Source of the DNA: Aquibacillus albus
GTDB lineage: Bacteria > Bacillota > Bacilli > Bacillales > Amphibacillaceae
Assembly (NCBI RefSeq): GCF_016908325.1
Contig: NZ_JAFBDR010000001.1
Coordinates: 306,527 to 370,526 of the forward strand
DNA: 64,000 bases
Direction of reading: 5' to 3'
Part shown: in pieces, positions 10,186 through 19,543 of the stretch
Numbering within the stretch: position 1 is the stretch's first letter
Layout: each line of letters starts with the position of its first letter
Made by a program: the position numbers and the translations under genes
Notes under the pieces: generated by a model
Databases searched by the model: none
What the model saw: only the letters and a program-made list of their open reading frames with translations
Told to the model about the DNA's origin: nothing

Positions 10186-10388
10186 GGTGTAGGTTAGCGA
10201 CGTCCAGCTCCAGCGCCCAGCGACTAGTGAGACTTCCCTCACCTCCGTACGATAAGTCAACATCGGTTCACTTTGTTCACCGTGTTTCCTTTATCTCCTG
10301 CGGTTCAGTCCAAATGTTTTCGGTGGGACGAGTAACCGCAGTCCCAGTCCATACGTCGCTACCAGGGCTCTTGCGCTTTTGTTCTTAT
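10186..10388. repeat. dispersed GC-rich intergenic element
   Basis: About 200 bp, GC-richer than its surroundings and without a plausible gene. It starts with GACGTCCAGCTCCAGCGCCC and ends with GGGCTCTTGCGCTTTTGTTCT. I recall closely similar elements as dispersed intergenic repeats in Bacillaceae genomes, but no second copy is in this window, so this rests on memory and composition. GAGCGC-like ends could pair, hinting at a structured RNA or a mobile palindromic element. Confidence 0.5.
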
Positions 10389-10446
10389 ACTATGACTGTT
10401 GTTTTGATTGATGACCTATGAATATAGTAAGTTAGGAAGAATAATA

Positions 10447-11013
10447 ATGAAAATATTAACTGTAACAGGGTACAAACCAATTGAGATGAATATTTTTAAA
10501 CCAAACGATCATAAGATAGATTTTATAAAGGCAGCAATAAAGAAACGGCTAATTTCATTGATAGAGGAGGGGTTAGAATGGATATTAGTTTCTGGCCAAA
10601 TGGGAGTTGAGCAATGGACTGCTGAAGTTGTCCTAGAATTAAAGCAGATCTATGACATTAAAATAGGTATCATTCCACCCTTTGAACATATGGATAAAAA
10701 TTGGCCAGAGCATTATCAAAATAGCTTTCAGGAATTAACCCAGCAAGTGGACTTTTTTAAACCGATATATCAAAGTGAGTATAAGGGACCTTTTCAATTT
10801 AAAGCTCGAGATAAGTGGCTGATTAATAAAAGTGATGCCTGTTTAGTACTAGTGGATGAGGAATATCCAGGAAGTACAAGCTTTTTTTTAGAAGAATTAA
10901 AAAAAGTAAATAAAGAATCGTATTATCAAGTGCTCATGATTACTCCCTATGATATCGAAGAGGTTGTTCGTGAAATAATGGATGAAAACACAGAATATGG
11001 CAACAATGATTGA
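10447..11013 (+). CDS. ypsA: YpsA family protein (SLOG fold, DUF1273)
   Basis: 188 aa from ATG 10447. YpsA belongs to the SLOG nucleotide-binding superfamily and is linked to cell division in Bacillus and Staphylococcus (family knowledge). Visible: ILTVTGYKP at the N-terminus, SGQMGVEQW in the nucleotide-binding loop region, and a late Asp/Glu-rich segment. It lies 59 bp before gpsB, the conserved pairing in Firmicutes. Confidence 0.88.
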   Translation: MKILTVTGYKPIEMNIFKPNDHKIDFIKAAIKKRLISLIEEGLEWILVSGQMGVEQWTAEVVLELKQIYDIKIGIIPPFEHMDKNWPEHYQNSFQELTQQVDFFKPIYQSEYKGPFQFKARDKWLINKSDACLVLVDEEYPGSTSFFLEELKKVNKESYYQVLMITPYDIEEVVREIMDENTEYGNND

Positions 11014-11072
11014 CATTCTATCGTTTATTTGAAAAAATAAAGGGTAAGTTGTGGAAATATGAGGTGAAACAA

Positions 11073-11372
11073 ATGTCAATAGATCGAATTCAACTAAATG
11101 CTAAAGATATATTGGAAAAAAATTTTAAAACGTCTATGCGTGGATACAACCAAGAAGAAGTAGATGAATTTTTAGATGTTGTGATTCAAGACTATGAAAA
11201 TTATCAACAAGAGATTGACCGGTTAAAACAGGAAAATGATCGATTAAAAAAGCAAACAGATCAATCCAGGACTAGAACTACTACATCCAATCATCAAGTT
11301 AATTACGACATATTAAAAAGGCTCTCAAACCTAGAAAAAGCAGTGTTTGGAAAAAAGTATGCTGATTCTTAA
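11073..11372 (+). CDS. gpsB: cell cycle protein GpsB
   Basis: 99-aa DivIVA-like protein that shuttles PBP1 between division septum and lateral wall. The N-terminal DivIVA domain has [22 protein letters not shown] followed by a Leu/Lys coiled coil (residues about 30-65), and a short C-terminal helix [13 protein letters not shown] mediates oligomerisation. ATG 11073 follows GAGGTGAAACAA. Its client ponA is also in this window. Confidence 0.93.
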   Translation: MSIDRIQLNAKDILEKNFKTSMRGYNQEEVDEFLDVVIQDYENYQQEIDRLKQENDRLKKQTDQSRTRTTTSNHQVNYDILKRLSNLEKAVFGKKYADS

Positions 11373-11466
11373 AAGAAACGAGACTGCCTTTCATTACCAA
11401 TAAGTGATAAGTTGTTAGTACCTGTTGACTATTATCAGAAAGATGAATACAATTAATAATTGTAAA

Positions 11467-11860
11467 ATGAATGTTTGAGTAATCGCTGCACGTATCTTTA
11501 CGTGTAGAGGAAAGTCCATGCTCACACAAGCTGAGATGTTTGTAGTGTTCGTGCTTGGCAAAATCATAAGCCAAGGTAACCTACGTAGGTTAACGGCAGG
11601 AATAATACCTAAGTCCTTTTGGATAAGGTATTGACCTTGAAAGTGCCACAGTGACGTAGTCAGGTAGGAAACTACTTGAGTGGAACGCGGTAAACCCCAC
11701 GAGTGAGTAACCCAAATATTGGTAGGGGCATCCTTGATTAGGGAATACAACTGAAAAAGGGACAAGCACTTGCTTGTAGATAGATGATTACTACTTGCGT
11801 ACGAGGCTAACCACCGTTTGTAGTACAAAAGAACAGAACATGGCTTATAAAACATTCATT
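11467..11860 (+). ncRNA. rnpB: RNase P RNA, B type
   Basis: Catalytic RNA that matures the 5' ends of tRNAs. Conserved stretches are present: GAGGAAAGTCCATGCTC, GTAGTGTTCGTGC, ACGGCAGGAA, GAAAGTGCCACAGTGACG, GGAACGCGGTAAACCCC, TAGATAGATGATTAC and GAACATGGCTTA. Ends are set by pairing of GAATGTTT (11469) with AAACATTC (11850). The position between gpsB and ypsC is conserved in Bacillus. Confidence 0.95.
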
Positions 11861-11886
11861 TGGTTATACTATATTAGTAAACAGGA

Positions 11887-11932
11887 GTCCTTTCTAATGG
11901 TAATTGCTTTTAGAAAGGGCTTTTTTTATAGG
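11887..11932 (+). terminator. terminator after rnpB
   Basis: CCTTTCTAA...TTAGAAAGG hairpin followed by GCTTTTTTT. Confidence 0.75.
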
Positions 11933-12026
11933 TCAATCATTTAGCCTGTGTTTAAGTTCAGTGTTGATTTTAATGGTCAACACGATCCTTTAACAGAGCA
12001 ATCATTAAAGAAGAAGGGAAGTACAA

Positions 12027-13166
12027 ATGAAAAAAAACATCACATTAATAGCAACTGCGGCAATGGGGTTAGAGTCCGTTGTTGCAAAGGAAGTAAAGGA
12101 TTTAGGTTATGAACCAACCGTACAAAATGGCCGTGTATTATTTTCTGCTGATGTTTCAGCTATCCCTCGTTGCAACTTGTGGCTGCGAACAGCAGATAGA
12201 GTGAAGCTGTTAATCGGAGAATTTAAAGCAAAAAGCTTTGATGAGTTATTTGAAAATACAAAAGCGTTAAATTGGGAAGATTTTATACCGGAGAATGGTG
12301 AATTTCCTGTTATAGGAAAATCGGTTAAATCAACCTTACATAGTGTTCCAGACTGTCAATCCATTGTTAAGAAAGCCATTGTAGAGCGTTTGAAAAATAA
12401 ATATGGTATTGCTTCTTGGTTAGAAGAGACAGGATCCCTATATCGAATTGAAGTCGCATTACATAAAGACTTGGCTACACTAACAATTGATGCATCAGGT
12501 TCCGGTCTACACCGTAGAGGATATCGAGTTGGTCAAGGGGAGGCACCATTAAAAGAGACGTTAGCTGCAGCATTGGTTTTACTAACGAATTGGAGAGCAA
12601 ATGATTCATTTGTTGATCCATTTTGTGGCTCAGGGACAATTCCTATTGAAGCAGCCTTGATTGGACAAAATATTGCTCCAGGCTTTAATCGTTCTTTTGC
12701 TTCTGAAAAGTGGAATATCGTACCTTCAACCGTATGGGATAAAGCATATGAAGAAATAGAAGACTTAGCAAACTATGATCAACCTTTGGATATTACAGGA
12801 TCCGATATTGACCAGCGTATGGTGGAAATATCAAAAAATAATGCGATTGAAGCAGGTTTAGGAGATCTTGTTACATGGAAGCAGATGCAAGCAAAAGATT
12901 TTAACCCTAAACAAAATAATGGTTATATTATTGGTAATCCGCCATATGGGGAACGAATTGGAGATCGAAGTGAAGTTGAAAAAATGTATAAGGAATTTGG
13001 AGCAGCTATGAAGAATCATCCCTCATGGAGCATTTACATTTTAACTTCCAATGAAAACTTTGAATCTTTATTTGGCAGAAAAGCGACAAAAAAAAGAAAG
13101 TTATTTAATGGGTTCATTCGTACGGATTATTATCAATATTTTGGAAAAAGGGTGAAGGAGGAATAA
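12027..13166 (+). CDS. ypsC: THUMP-domain RNA methyltransferase YpsC
   Basis: 379-aa RlmL/YpsC-type N2-guanosine RNA methyltransferase, probably acting on 23S rRNA. N-terminal THUMP domain (about residues 45-155), then a Rossmann methyltransferase with the SAM motif DPFCGSGTIPIEAA and the amino-methylation motif GNPPYGERIG. AAGAAGGGAAG precedes the ATG. The gene is 4 bp before ypwA, so they are likely cotranscribed. Confidence 0.92.
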   Translation: MKKNITLIATAAMGLESVVAKEVKDLGYEPTVQNGRVLFSADVSAIPRCNLWLRTADRVKLLIGEFKAKSFDELFENTKALNWEDFIPENGEFPVIGKSVKSTLHSVPDCQSIVKKAIVERLKNKYGIASWLEETGSLYRIEVALHKDLATLTIDASGSGLHRRGYRVGQGEAPLKETLAAALVLLTNWRANDSFVDPFCGSGTIPIEAALIGQNIAPGFNRSFASEKWNIVPSTVWDKAYEEIEDLANYDQPLDITGSDIDQRMVEISKNNAIEAGLGDLVTWKQMQAKDFNPKQNNGYIIGNPPYGERIGDRSEVEKMYKEFGAAMKNHPSWSIYILTSNENFESLFGRKATKKRKLFNGFIRTDYYQYFGKRVKEE

Positions 13167-13170
13167 GGGG

Positions 13171-14661
13171 ATGAATCAAAAAGAAAGTGAATTTTTGACT
13201 TTTTTAAAAGAACAAAAAGCGTATGAAGAAGCATTATCATTAATTCAATGGGATTTACGAACAAAGGCCCCAAAGAAGGGATTCGAGCAACGTTCAGAGG
13301 TTATTGGTGTTTTATCGCAAAAACTTCACAACTTTTCGACTTCCGACAAAATGAAGCAGTTCATTGATGCATTAAAAGGAAATACAGAAAATGAAATGAT
13401 TCAGAAGGCGGTTGAAGAATGTGAAGAAGAATATGAGCGGAATCGAAAAATACCGGTTCAAGAATATAAGCAATTCGTTACACTTCGATCAAAATCTGAA
13501 ACAATATGGCAAGAAGCTCGTGAAAAAAATGATTTTAAGTTACTGCAACCCTATCTAGAAAAATTAGTAGAGTATAATATAAAATTTGCTGAGTATTGGG
13601 GTTATGAAAAAAATATTTACGACGCCTTATTACATAATTATGAACCTGGTATCACCACTGAAATTTTGGATGAAGTATTCCCATCGTTACGAGATTCATT
13701 AGCAGAATTAGTAGATCAGATAAATAACGCATCTGTAAAGCCTGACCCATCCATCTTGCAGCATCATTTTTCAAAAGAGAAGCAGGAATCTTTTAGTTTA
13801 GAAATTTTAAAACGAATGGGATATGATTTTGATGCTGGAAGATTGGATCAAACGATTCATCCGTTTGCCATATCTATTAACACCAACGATGTACGTGTAA
13901 CGACTCGTTATGATGAAAATGACTTTAGAATGGCAGTATTTGGAACGATTCATGAAGGTGGACATGCACTTTACGAACAAAATATTTCACAAGATTTAGC
14001 TCAAACACCGTTAGCATCGGGAACATCTATGGGTATCCATGAGTCACAATCGTTGTTTTGGGAAAACTTTATTGCTAGAAGTGAAGCGTTTTGGGAGAAC
14101 CATTTTGATCTGTTTAAACAGATTGCTCCAACTCCTTTTGAACCGATTCCGTTTGATGAATTTTATCGTGCTATTAATGAGGTAAAGCCTTCCTTAATTC
14201 GAATAGAAGCAGATGAATTAACATACTCCCTTCATATTATGATTCGCTATGAGCTTGAAAAAGCATTAATTAATCGCGAGATAGCTGTCAAGGATTTACC
14301 TGATCTGTGGAATCAGAAAATGAATGATTATCTAGGTATAACACCACCAACTGATAAAGAAGGTGTGTTACAAGATATTCATTGGTCAGCGGGTGACTTT
14401 GGATATTTTCCATCCTATGCACTTGGTTATATGTATGCAGCACAATTCAACCATTCTTTGAAAAAACAAATGAATATCGATGACCGTATTAGAAGCGGTA
14501 ATTTTAAAGAAATTAAACAATGGCTAAACCAAAATATTCACCAGTTTGGTAAAATGAAAAAACCACTTCAGTTATTGAATGATGTAACTGGAGAATCACT
14601 AAATTCAAAGTATCTCGTTGATTATTTAACTAAAAAATATACAGCTATTTATAAATTGTAA
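13171..14661 (+). CDS. ypwA: metallocarboxypeptidase, M32 family
   Basis: 496-aa zinc carboxypeptidase of the Taq/YpwA family, which removes C-terminal residues from peptides in the cytoplasm. The zinc motif HEGGH lies in GTIHEGGHALYEQ, with the downstream Glu in HESQSLFWEN. Length matches the family (about 500 aa). It follows ypsC by 4 bp with GAAGGAGG just upstream. Confidence 0.93.
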   Translation: MNQKESEFLTFLKEQKAYEEALSLIQWDLRTKAPKKGFEQRSEVIGVLSQKLHNFSTSDKMKQFIDALKGNTENEMIQKAVEECEEEYERNRKIPVQEYKQFVTLRSKSETIWQEAREKNDFKLLQPYLEKLVEYNIKFAEYWGYEKNIYDALLHNYEPGITTEILDEVFPSLRDSLAELVDQINNASVKPDPSILQHHFSKEKQESFSLEILKRMGYDFDAGRLDQTIHPFAISINTNDVRVTTRYDENDFRMAVFGTIHEGGHALYEQNISQDLAQTPLASGTSMGIHESQSLFWENFIARSEAFWENHFDLFKQIAPTPFEPIPFDEFYRAINEVKPSLIRIEADELTYSLHIMIRYELEKALINREIAVKDLPDLWNQKMNDYLGITPPTDKEGVLQDIHWSAGDFGYFPSYALGYMYAAQFNHSLKKQMNIDDRIRSGNFKEIKQWLNQNIHQFGKMKKPLQLLNDVTGESLNSKYLVDYLTKKYTAIYKL

Positions 14662-14763
14662 TATATTTGGATTAGTAGTCTTGGTGTAACGTACCTTCAA
14701 AGGGCTATTATAATTTATGGAAATATTTATCATCATTAAGATTAATAAAAAGGGGAGATTTAA

Positions 14764-15531
14764 ATGTATTTGCCAAACTTTATGCTTCAAAGTAAGCTTG
14801 CAGTAGTTACAGGAGCAACAAAAGGAATTGGGAGAGCTATTGCATTAGCATACGCTGAAGCGGGTGCGGATATTGTGTTAATTGCAAGATCAAAAGATGG
14901 ACTTGAACAAGTAAAAGAAGAAGTGGAAGCGTATGGTCGACAAGCATACACAATTAGCAGTGATATAAAAGACTATCGTAAAATCATAAGTGAAGTTGAT
15001 CAATTAATTGGTGATAAGCCAATCGATATCTGGGTCAATAATGCTGGTATAAATGTTCGCAGTAAAGCAATGGATGTGACGGAGGAAGAATGGGATCAAA
15101 TTATTGACACGAACATGAAAAGTTCATTTTTCTTAGCTCAAGCTGCTGCTAAAAGAATGGACAAAGAAAATCCTGGTAAAATTATTAATGTTTCATCTGT
15201 TGGCGGACATGTTGCATTACGGACTGGCGTTGTTTACGCTATGACCAAAAGCGCTTTAATACAAATGACCAAAAATCTAGCAATGGAGTGGGGGAAGCTC
15301 GGAATAAATGTAAATGCCATTGGTCCATGGTATTTTCCTACCTCATTAACTGAAAAGCTTCTTGAGGATGAAGATTATGTCCGCGACATTTTGGATCGTA
15401 CACCTTTAAATCGAATTGGTAAACTAGAAGAGCTAGCAGGTACGGCAGTATTTCTAGGTTCGGATGCTAGTAATTATATTACTGGACAAACATTATTTGT
15501 TGACGGTGGAATGACAATCTATGGCTTTTAG
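14764..15531 (+). CDS. SDR family oxidoreductase
   Basis: 255-aa classical short-chain dehydrogenase. The NAD(P)-binding TGATKGIGRA, NNAG (VNNAGINVR), the catalytic Ser region NVSSVGGH and YAMTK are all in place. Sequence style is near gluconate 5-dehydrogenase or 3-oxoacyl-ACP reductases, but substrate cannot be read from sequence. It is a single-gene unit with AAGGGGAG before the ATG. Confidence 0.88.
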   Translation: MYLPNFMLQSKLAVVTGATKGIGRAIALAYAEAGADIVLIARSKDGLEQVKEEVEAYGRQAYTISSDIKDYRKIISEVDQLIGDKPIDIWVNNAGINVRSKAMDVTEEEWDQIIDTNMKSSFFLAQAAAKRMDKENPGKIINVSSVGGHVALRTGVVYAMTKSALIQMTKNLAMEWGKLGINVNAIGPWYFPTSLTEKLLEDEDYVRDILDRTPLNRIGKLEELAGTAVFLGSDASNYITGQTLFVDGGMTIYGF

Positions 15532-15644
15532 TCGAGTTCGAAAAGGATAAAAACACTTTATGAACTTTTCAATGATTGATGTCGCCGGATAAGCTTATAA
15601 TCAATGATAAGATGGGCATGCTAAACAAAAAAAGGTGAGTTTGT

Positions 15645-16730
15645 ATGTCATACATAGCAACAATCGGTACTAGCATACCAGAATATCATTTGAAACAGAT
15701 GGAGATAAAAAAATTAGTGAAAGAAATATTTTCAAAATCGGATAGAGAAATAGAGCGACTTCTACCAGTATTTGATCATGCAAATATTTTTGAGCGTCAA
15801 TTTGTTGTTGATTCATCTTGGTTTTTGGAATCACATTCCTTTAAAGAAAGAAACAAGTTATATAAAGAGAAAACAATCGTTCATAGCTTACATGCAATTG
15901 ACGAATGTTTATCAAAAGGAGAGAACTTGACAGAAGCAGTTCCATATCATGCTATCGATGCAATTATCTTTGTCTCAAGTACAGGCATATCCACACCTTC
16001 TATTGATGCACACCTAATAAATGAAAGAAATTTTAGAGAGGATATTGTCAGAATTCCACTTTGGGGATTGGGATGTGCAGGAGGTGTTAACGGGCTTGCA
16101 AGAGCGCATGAATGGTTATCTTATTATACAAATGGGGCTGTTTTATTGGTAAACGTAGAGCTATGCAGTTTAACTTTCCAAAAAGATGATGACAAGAAAA
16201 GTAACTTTATTGGTACGGCTCTATTTGGGGATGGGGTTTCTGCAACATTAGTATTGGGAGAACAATCTCCTTATTTAACGAAAGGTTGTGGAAGTATCCC
16301 CAGCATAAAAAAGACGAGTACACGTACAAAAAAGAATGCTCTTGATGTGATGGGCTGGGACATTACAAATAATGGTTTTGAAGTTGTATTTGCAAAAAGT
16401 ATTCCGCAATTAGTTCGTACATTTTGGAAACAGCATGTGTTTGATTTTTTATATGAAAGCGGACTTTCCACTAATCAAATCCCTTTTTACGTTGCACATC
16501 CAGGGGGAAAAAAGGTGTTAGAAGCAATGGAAGAAGTATTACAAATTACACGAGAACACCTTCATTACTCCTATCAAATATTAGAAAACCATGGAAATAT
16601 GTCGTCCGTAACCATTTTTTATATTCTAAAAGAATGGATGAAGGAAGATGTGACGAAAGGAACAAAAAGTATCATTTCAGCTCTCGGTCCGGGGTTTAGT
16701 TCAGAATTAATCAGCTTGGAGTGGGAATAA
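15645..16730 (+). CDS. bcsA: type III polyketide synthase (BpsA/BcsA)
   Basis: 361-aa chalcone/stilbene synthase-like enzyme. In B. subtilis BpsA makes alkylpyrones from long acyl-CoA and malonyl-CoA (family knowledge). The catalytic triad is visible: Cys in LGCAGGVNGLARA, His in AHPGGKKVLE and Asn in NHGNMSSVT. Its stop overlaps the start of the following methyltransferase (TAATG), giving the bpsA-bpsB pair. Confidence 0.92.
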   Translation: MSYIATIGTSIPEYHLKQMEIKKLVKEIFSKSDREIERLLPVFDHANIFERQFVVDSSWFLESHSFKERNKLYKEKTIVHSLHAIDECLSKGENLTEAVPYHAIDAIIFVSSTGISTPSIDAHLINERNFREDIVRIPLWGLGCAGGVNGLARAHEWLSYYTNGAVLLVNVELCSLTFQKDDDKKSNFIGTALFGDGVSATLVLGEQSPYLTKGCGSIPSIKKTSTRTKKNALDVMGWDITNNGFEVVFAKSIPQLVRTFWKQHVFDFLYESGLSTNQIPFYVAHPGGKKVLEAMEEVLQITREHLHYSYQILENHGNMSSVTIFYILKEWMKEDVTKGTKSIISALGPGFSSELISLEWE

Positions 16731-17248
16731 TGTCATATGTTTTGTGGATTGTTTTCATTTATTTAATTGCTCAACGGTTAGGTGAATTACTTCTTGCAAG
16801 AAAAAATGAACAATGGATGGAAAAACAAGGGGCCTATGAGGTTGGAGAAGATCATTATAAGTGGTTTATATACACACATAGTTCCTTCTTTATCTTTCTT
16901 CTTGTGGAAGGGCTATTACTATCTTCCAAACCATTTTCCGTTTCGCCTGTATTATTTGGTATATTTATTGCTACTCAGTTGTTTAGGTATTGGTGTATTG
17001 TATCTTTAGGTCGACATTGGAATACTAAGGTTATTATTTTGCCAGGTGCTGCTTTAATTAGAAAAGGACCGTATCGCTTTTTAAAACACCCGAATTATTT
17101 CATTGTTGCCATAGAATTGTTAATCATTCCATTACTTTTTAATGCTTATCTAACTGCTATAGTATTTCCTTTGATCCACTTGGTTCTGCTTAAAATTAGA
17201 ATTCCCATTGAAGAACAAGCATTATTAGATGTAATGCCAAGAGAATAA
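16730..17248 (+). CDS. ypbQ: isoprenylcysteine carboxyl methyltransferase family protein (BpsB)
   Basis: 172-aa integral membrane methyltransferase with about 4-5 hydrophobic segments and the ICMT signature GPYRFLKHPNYF. In B. subtilis BpsB methylates the alkylpyrones made by BpsA. ATG 16730 overlaps the bcsA stop in TAATG, indicating translational coupling; the upstream in-frame GTG at 16721 is inside bcsA and less likely. Confidence 0.88.
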   Translation: MSYVLWIVFIYLIAQRLGELLLARKNEQWMEKQGAYEVGEDHYKWFIYTHSSFFIFLLVEGLLLSSKPFSVSPVLFGIFIATQLFRYWCIVSLGRHWNTKVIILPGAALIRKGPYRFLKHPNYFIVAIELLIIPLLFNAYLTAIVFPLIHLVLLKIRIPIEEQALLDVMPRE

Positions 17249-17347
17249 GCTATTAAGTAGACAAACAAATGTTCGTTGATTTATAATAGTATTAGTTTAA
17301 TGAAGTGGAGGGTTTAAATTCTTTAGCACAGTAGAGGTGACCCTTAA

Positions 17348-17620
17348 ATGAATAATAAAAATAGACTAGCAAACTATCTAGAAGATTTATGGACAAAGGG
17401 ATTTAAACTGAATGATGATCAGGTGCGTTTTATTTATTTTGGTAAAAAGCTCACAAACGCCCCTGATTGGAAAGTTATTTTGTCTTTGAAGACAACATTA
17501 CAGTTTCAGCAGACTTTCGATGGCAGTTTCTATATAAGTCTTTTAGAGCTTCTTAATCAAGAAGCTATTTACTCAACAAAAGAAGCATACGCACTATTAA
17601 AGGAAAAAGGATTCGCATAA
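17348..17620 (+). CDS. DUF6123-like hypothetical protein
   Basis: 90-aa soluble protein with the pattern KGFKLNDDQVRFIYFGKKLTNAPDW. I believe this is the small DUF6123 family of Bacillaceae, function unknown. AGAGGTGA lies upstream of ATG 17348. It converges on the RNase H-like gene, with only 6 bp between. Confidence 0.6.
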   Translation: MNNKNRLANYLEDLWTKGFKLNDDQVRFIYFGKKLTNAPDWKVILSLKTTLQFQQTFDGSFYISLLELLNQEAIYSTKEAYALLKEKGFA

Positions 17621-17626
17621 ATACAA

Positions 17627-18016
17627 TTATTTCAGATGTATTGCTTTTCTAGCTAACCGATCTGCATTTTTGTTCTGCTTCTCTGGAATCCACTTAATGA
17701 AAAAATAAGGAAATGTTGTTACTTCTGTTAAAATTATTTCAAGTAATGGTGCAAACCTTTCATTTTTCGTAAATTCTTTTTCAATCATATCAACCACTAA
17801 TTTTGAATCAGATCGAATCGACAATATTTCATTTGGATAGTGCTCTTTACACAGTCGTATCGCTTTAATAATGGCCCAAAATTCAGCTTCATGATTTGAC
17901 ATAGTTCCTAAATGAAACGCATGCTCCTCTTGTTTGTTGTTCTTTTTTATATAAACACCTGCACCACTTGGTCCAGGGTCTCCGCTAGATGCTCCGTCTG
18001 TATATATTTCCAGCAT
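17627..18016 (-). CDS. RNase H-like protein
   Basis: 129-aa RNase HI-fold protein. Acidic active-site residues are recognisable: Asp in IYTDGASSG, Glu in HEAEFWAI, Asp in RSDSKLVV and a late Asp in KNADRLARKA. Paralogues such as YpdQ/YpeP in Bacillus often lack strong RNase H activity, so activity is not assured. AAGGAGAATG sets ATG 18016. Confidence 0.85.
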   Translation of the reverse strand: MLEIYTDGASSGDPGPSGAGVYIKKNNKQEEHAFHLGTMSNHEAEFWAIIKAIRLCKEHYPNEILSIRSDSKLVVDMIEKEFTKNERFAPLLEIILTEVTTFPYFFIKWIPEKQNKNADRLARKAIHLK

Positions 18017-18062
18017 TGATCATTCTCCTTTAGTCATCCATTATACATAATCTAATAAGAAG

Positions 18063-18094
18063 AAAGGGCGGTAATCCCAGTGATTACCGCCCAT
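18063..18094 (-). terminator. terminator after cspD
   Basis: GGGCGGTAATC / GATTACCGCCC with a 5-base loop; on the minus strand it is followed by TTTCTTCTT. Confidence 0.8.
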
Positions 18095-18105
18095 ATAGTA
18101 TAAAA

Positions 18106-18306
18106 TTATTGTTTTACAACATTAGATGCTTGTGGTCCACGATCGCCTTCAACGATTTCAAAGGTAACGGATTGACCTTCTTCTAGTGTTTTGAATCCTT
18201 CGCCTTCGATTGCGGAATAATGTACGAATACATCATTTCCTTCTTCCACTTGAATAAAACCATAACCTTTTTCTGCATTAAACCATTTTACTACACCGTT
18301 TTGCAT
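18106..18306 (-). CDS. cspD: cold shock protein CspD
   Basis: 66-aa single OB-fold RNA/DNA chaperone. RNP1 (KGYGFIQV) and RNP2 (VFVHY) are present, and the MQNG start matches CspD. ATG 18306 is preceded by AGGAGG with a 7-base spacing; the longer frame from 18333 is not needed. A terminator-like hairpin sits in its leader (18376-18437). Confidence 0.94.
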   Translation of the reverse strand: MQNGVVKWFNAEKGYGFIQVEEGNDVFVHYSAIEGEGFKTLEEGQSVTFEIVEGDRGPQASNVVKQ

Positions 18307-18375
18307 GTAAAAAATCCTCCTAAAAACATTCACGTATTACGTGTGATAATACAAAAAAGACAATCGGACAACGAA

Positions 18376-18437
18376 AAAAGTAGCTTCCATAGAAGCGAAG
18401 GATCAAAATTCACCTTACTTCTATAGAAGCTACTTGT
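18376..18437 (-). promoter_or_regulatory. hairpin with T-run in the cspD leader
   Basis: Read on the minus strand, AAGTAGCTTC-TATAGAAG pairs with CTTC-TATGGAAGCTACTT and is followed by TTTTTTCG, about 70 nt before the cspD ATG. It looks like an intrinsic terminator or attenuator in a long 5' leader. Cold-shock mRNAs commonly have long structured leaders, so regulation is a reasonable inference but not shown. Confidence 0.5.
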
Positions 18438-18439
18438 AA

Positions 18440-18870
18440 ATAATGATTCCAAACGCCTTCTTTGCTTGATTTAAATATAACGCTTTTTATTTTCTTAGTC
18501 AAGGAACCTCATGATAGCCTGAAATGAATGAAATACGAACGATTTGCCAGTTAATTTATCTAATAATACGATATTAATTAACTGTCCGTTTACGAAGCTG
18601 ATTTGCTAATATTATGAATGAATAACAGGTTTTGGATTCCATAGGGATAATATCAGTATTATTTTAATTAAAACGAAGAAACACGAACATTATGATATTT
18701 GGAATGGAGTTAAATATCTTAAAATAAAGTAAATTTTTTTTAATACACCGGCAATTAACAAGCTTAAAATTTTATGAACAAGTCATCTGTAAAGTCAATT
18801 TGATTGATTCAACATTATTGCCTCTTCATAATAGATATAATATGATTATTACAAATGTTTAGGGATATAA
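18440..18870. other. gene-free AT-rich spacer
   Basis: About 430 bp between the cspD leader and ypgQ. No open frame with a ribosome binding site is seen on either strand. It must hold the divergent promoters of cspD and ypgQ, but no clear -35/-10 pair stands out. Confidence 0.6.
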
Positions 18871-18892
18871 AATTTTGATTAGGAGACCAATC

Positions 18893-19516
18893 ATGGACAC
18901 TCAAACAAAGTTAGATAAAATAGAAACCTATGTTAAGCAAAAATTTTACAACGATCCAACTGGACATGACTATAATCATATGAAACGTGTAGCAAAAATG
19001 GCTAAAAAAATAGCGCTAAAAGAACAAGCGAATCCTTTTGTTGCAGAAGTGTCTGGGTGGTTACATGATATTGGTGATAAAAAGCTATTTTCTAATCCAG
19101 CTATTGCAATAGAGGAAATGAATGAATTTTTATCTTGCATTGATTTGTCACCAAAGCAAGTAACAATAATTAACGAGATAATTAGTAATGTTTCTTTTCG
19201 TAAAGGTAAAACTCCTCATTCTATAGAGGGAAAAATTGTCCAGGATTCGGATCGATTGGATGCCATGGGGGCCATTGGTATTGCAAGAGCATTTGCGTTT
19301 GGTGGGGCACATGATCGCTTGATACACGCAGAAGATAAGGAATTTAAAGATACAGCAACGATTCAACATTTCTATGATAAGCTCCTACAACTTAAGGATT
19401 TAATGAATACTAAAACGGCGCAAGAAATAGCAAATGATAGACATGAAATGATGGTTGTGTTTCTAAAACAGTTTTATTATGAATGGAACATAAATGAAAA
19501 AAAATCAGACCTCTAA
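18893..19516 (+). CDS. ypgQ: HD domain phosphohydrolase YpgQ
   Basis: 207 aa from ATG 18893, set by TAGGAGACC. HD-domain metal ligands are visible: H in GHDYNHMKRV, HD in GWLHDIGD, and D in QDSDRLDAMGAIG. YpgQ of B. subtilis is a Mn-dependent pyrophosphohydrolase active on dATP/dGTP (family knowledge). It shares a bidirectional terminator with the next gene. Confidence 0.85.
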   Translation: MDTQTKLDKIETYVKQKFYNDPTGHDYNHMKRVAKMAKKIALKEQANPFVAEVSGWLHDIGDKKLFSNPAIAIEEMNEFLSCIDLSPKQVTIINEIISNVSFRKGKTPHSIEGKIVQDSDRLDAMGAIGIARAFAFGGAHDRLIHAEDKEFKDTATIQHFYDKLLQLKDLMNTKTAQEIANDRHEMMVVFLKQFYYEWNINEKKSDL

Positions 19517-19543
19517 GCATTACGAAAAGGTCTGATTTTATCA
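19497..19543. terminator. bidirectional terminator ypgQ / peptidase
   Basis: AAAATCAGACC and GGTCTGATTTT around a 17-base loop, overlapping the ypgQ stop. Confidence 0.7.

Noticed and set aside
10176..10421. 81-aa frame across the GC-rich intergenic element
   Set aside because: No ribosome binding site; composition follows the repeat rather than coding sequence.
11299..11855. Minus-strand frames over rnpB
   Set aside because: They lie across the clearly conserved RNase P RNA.
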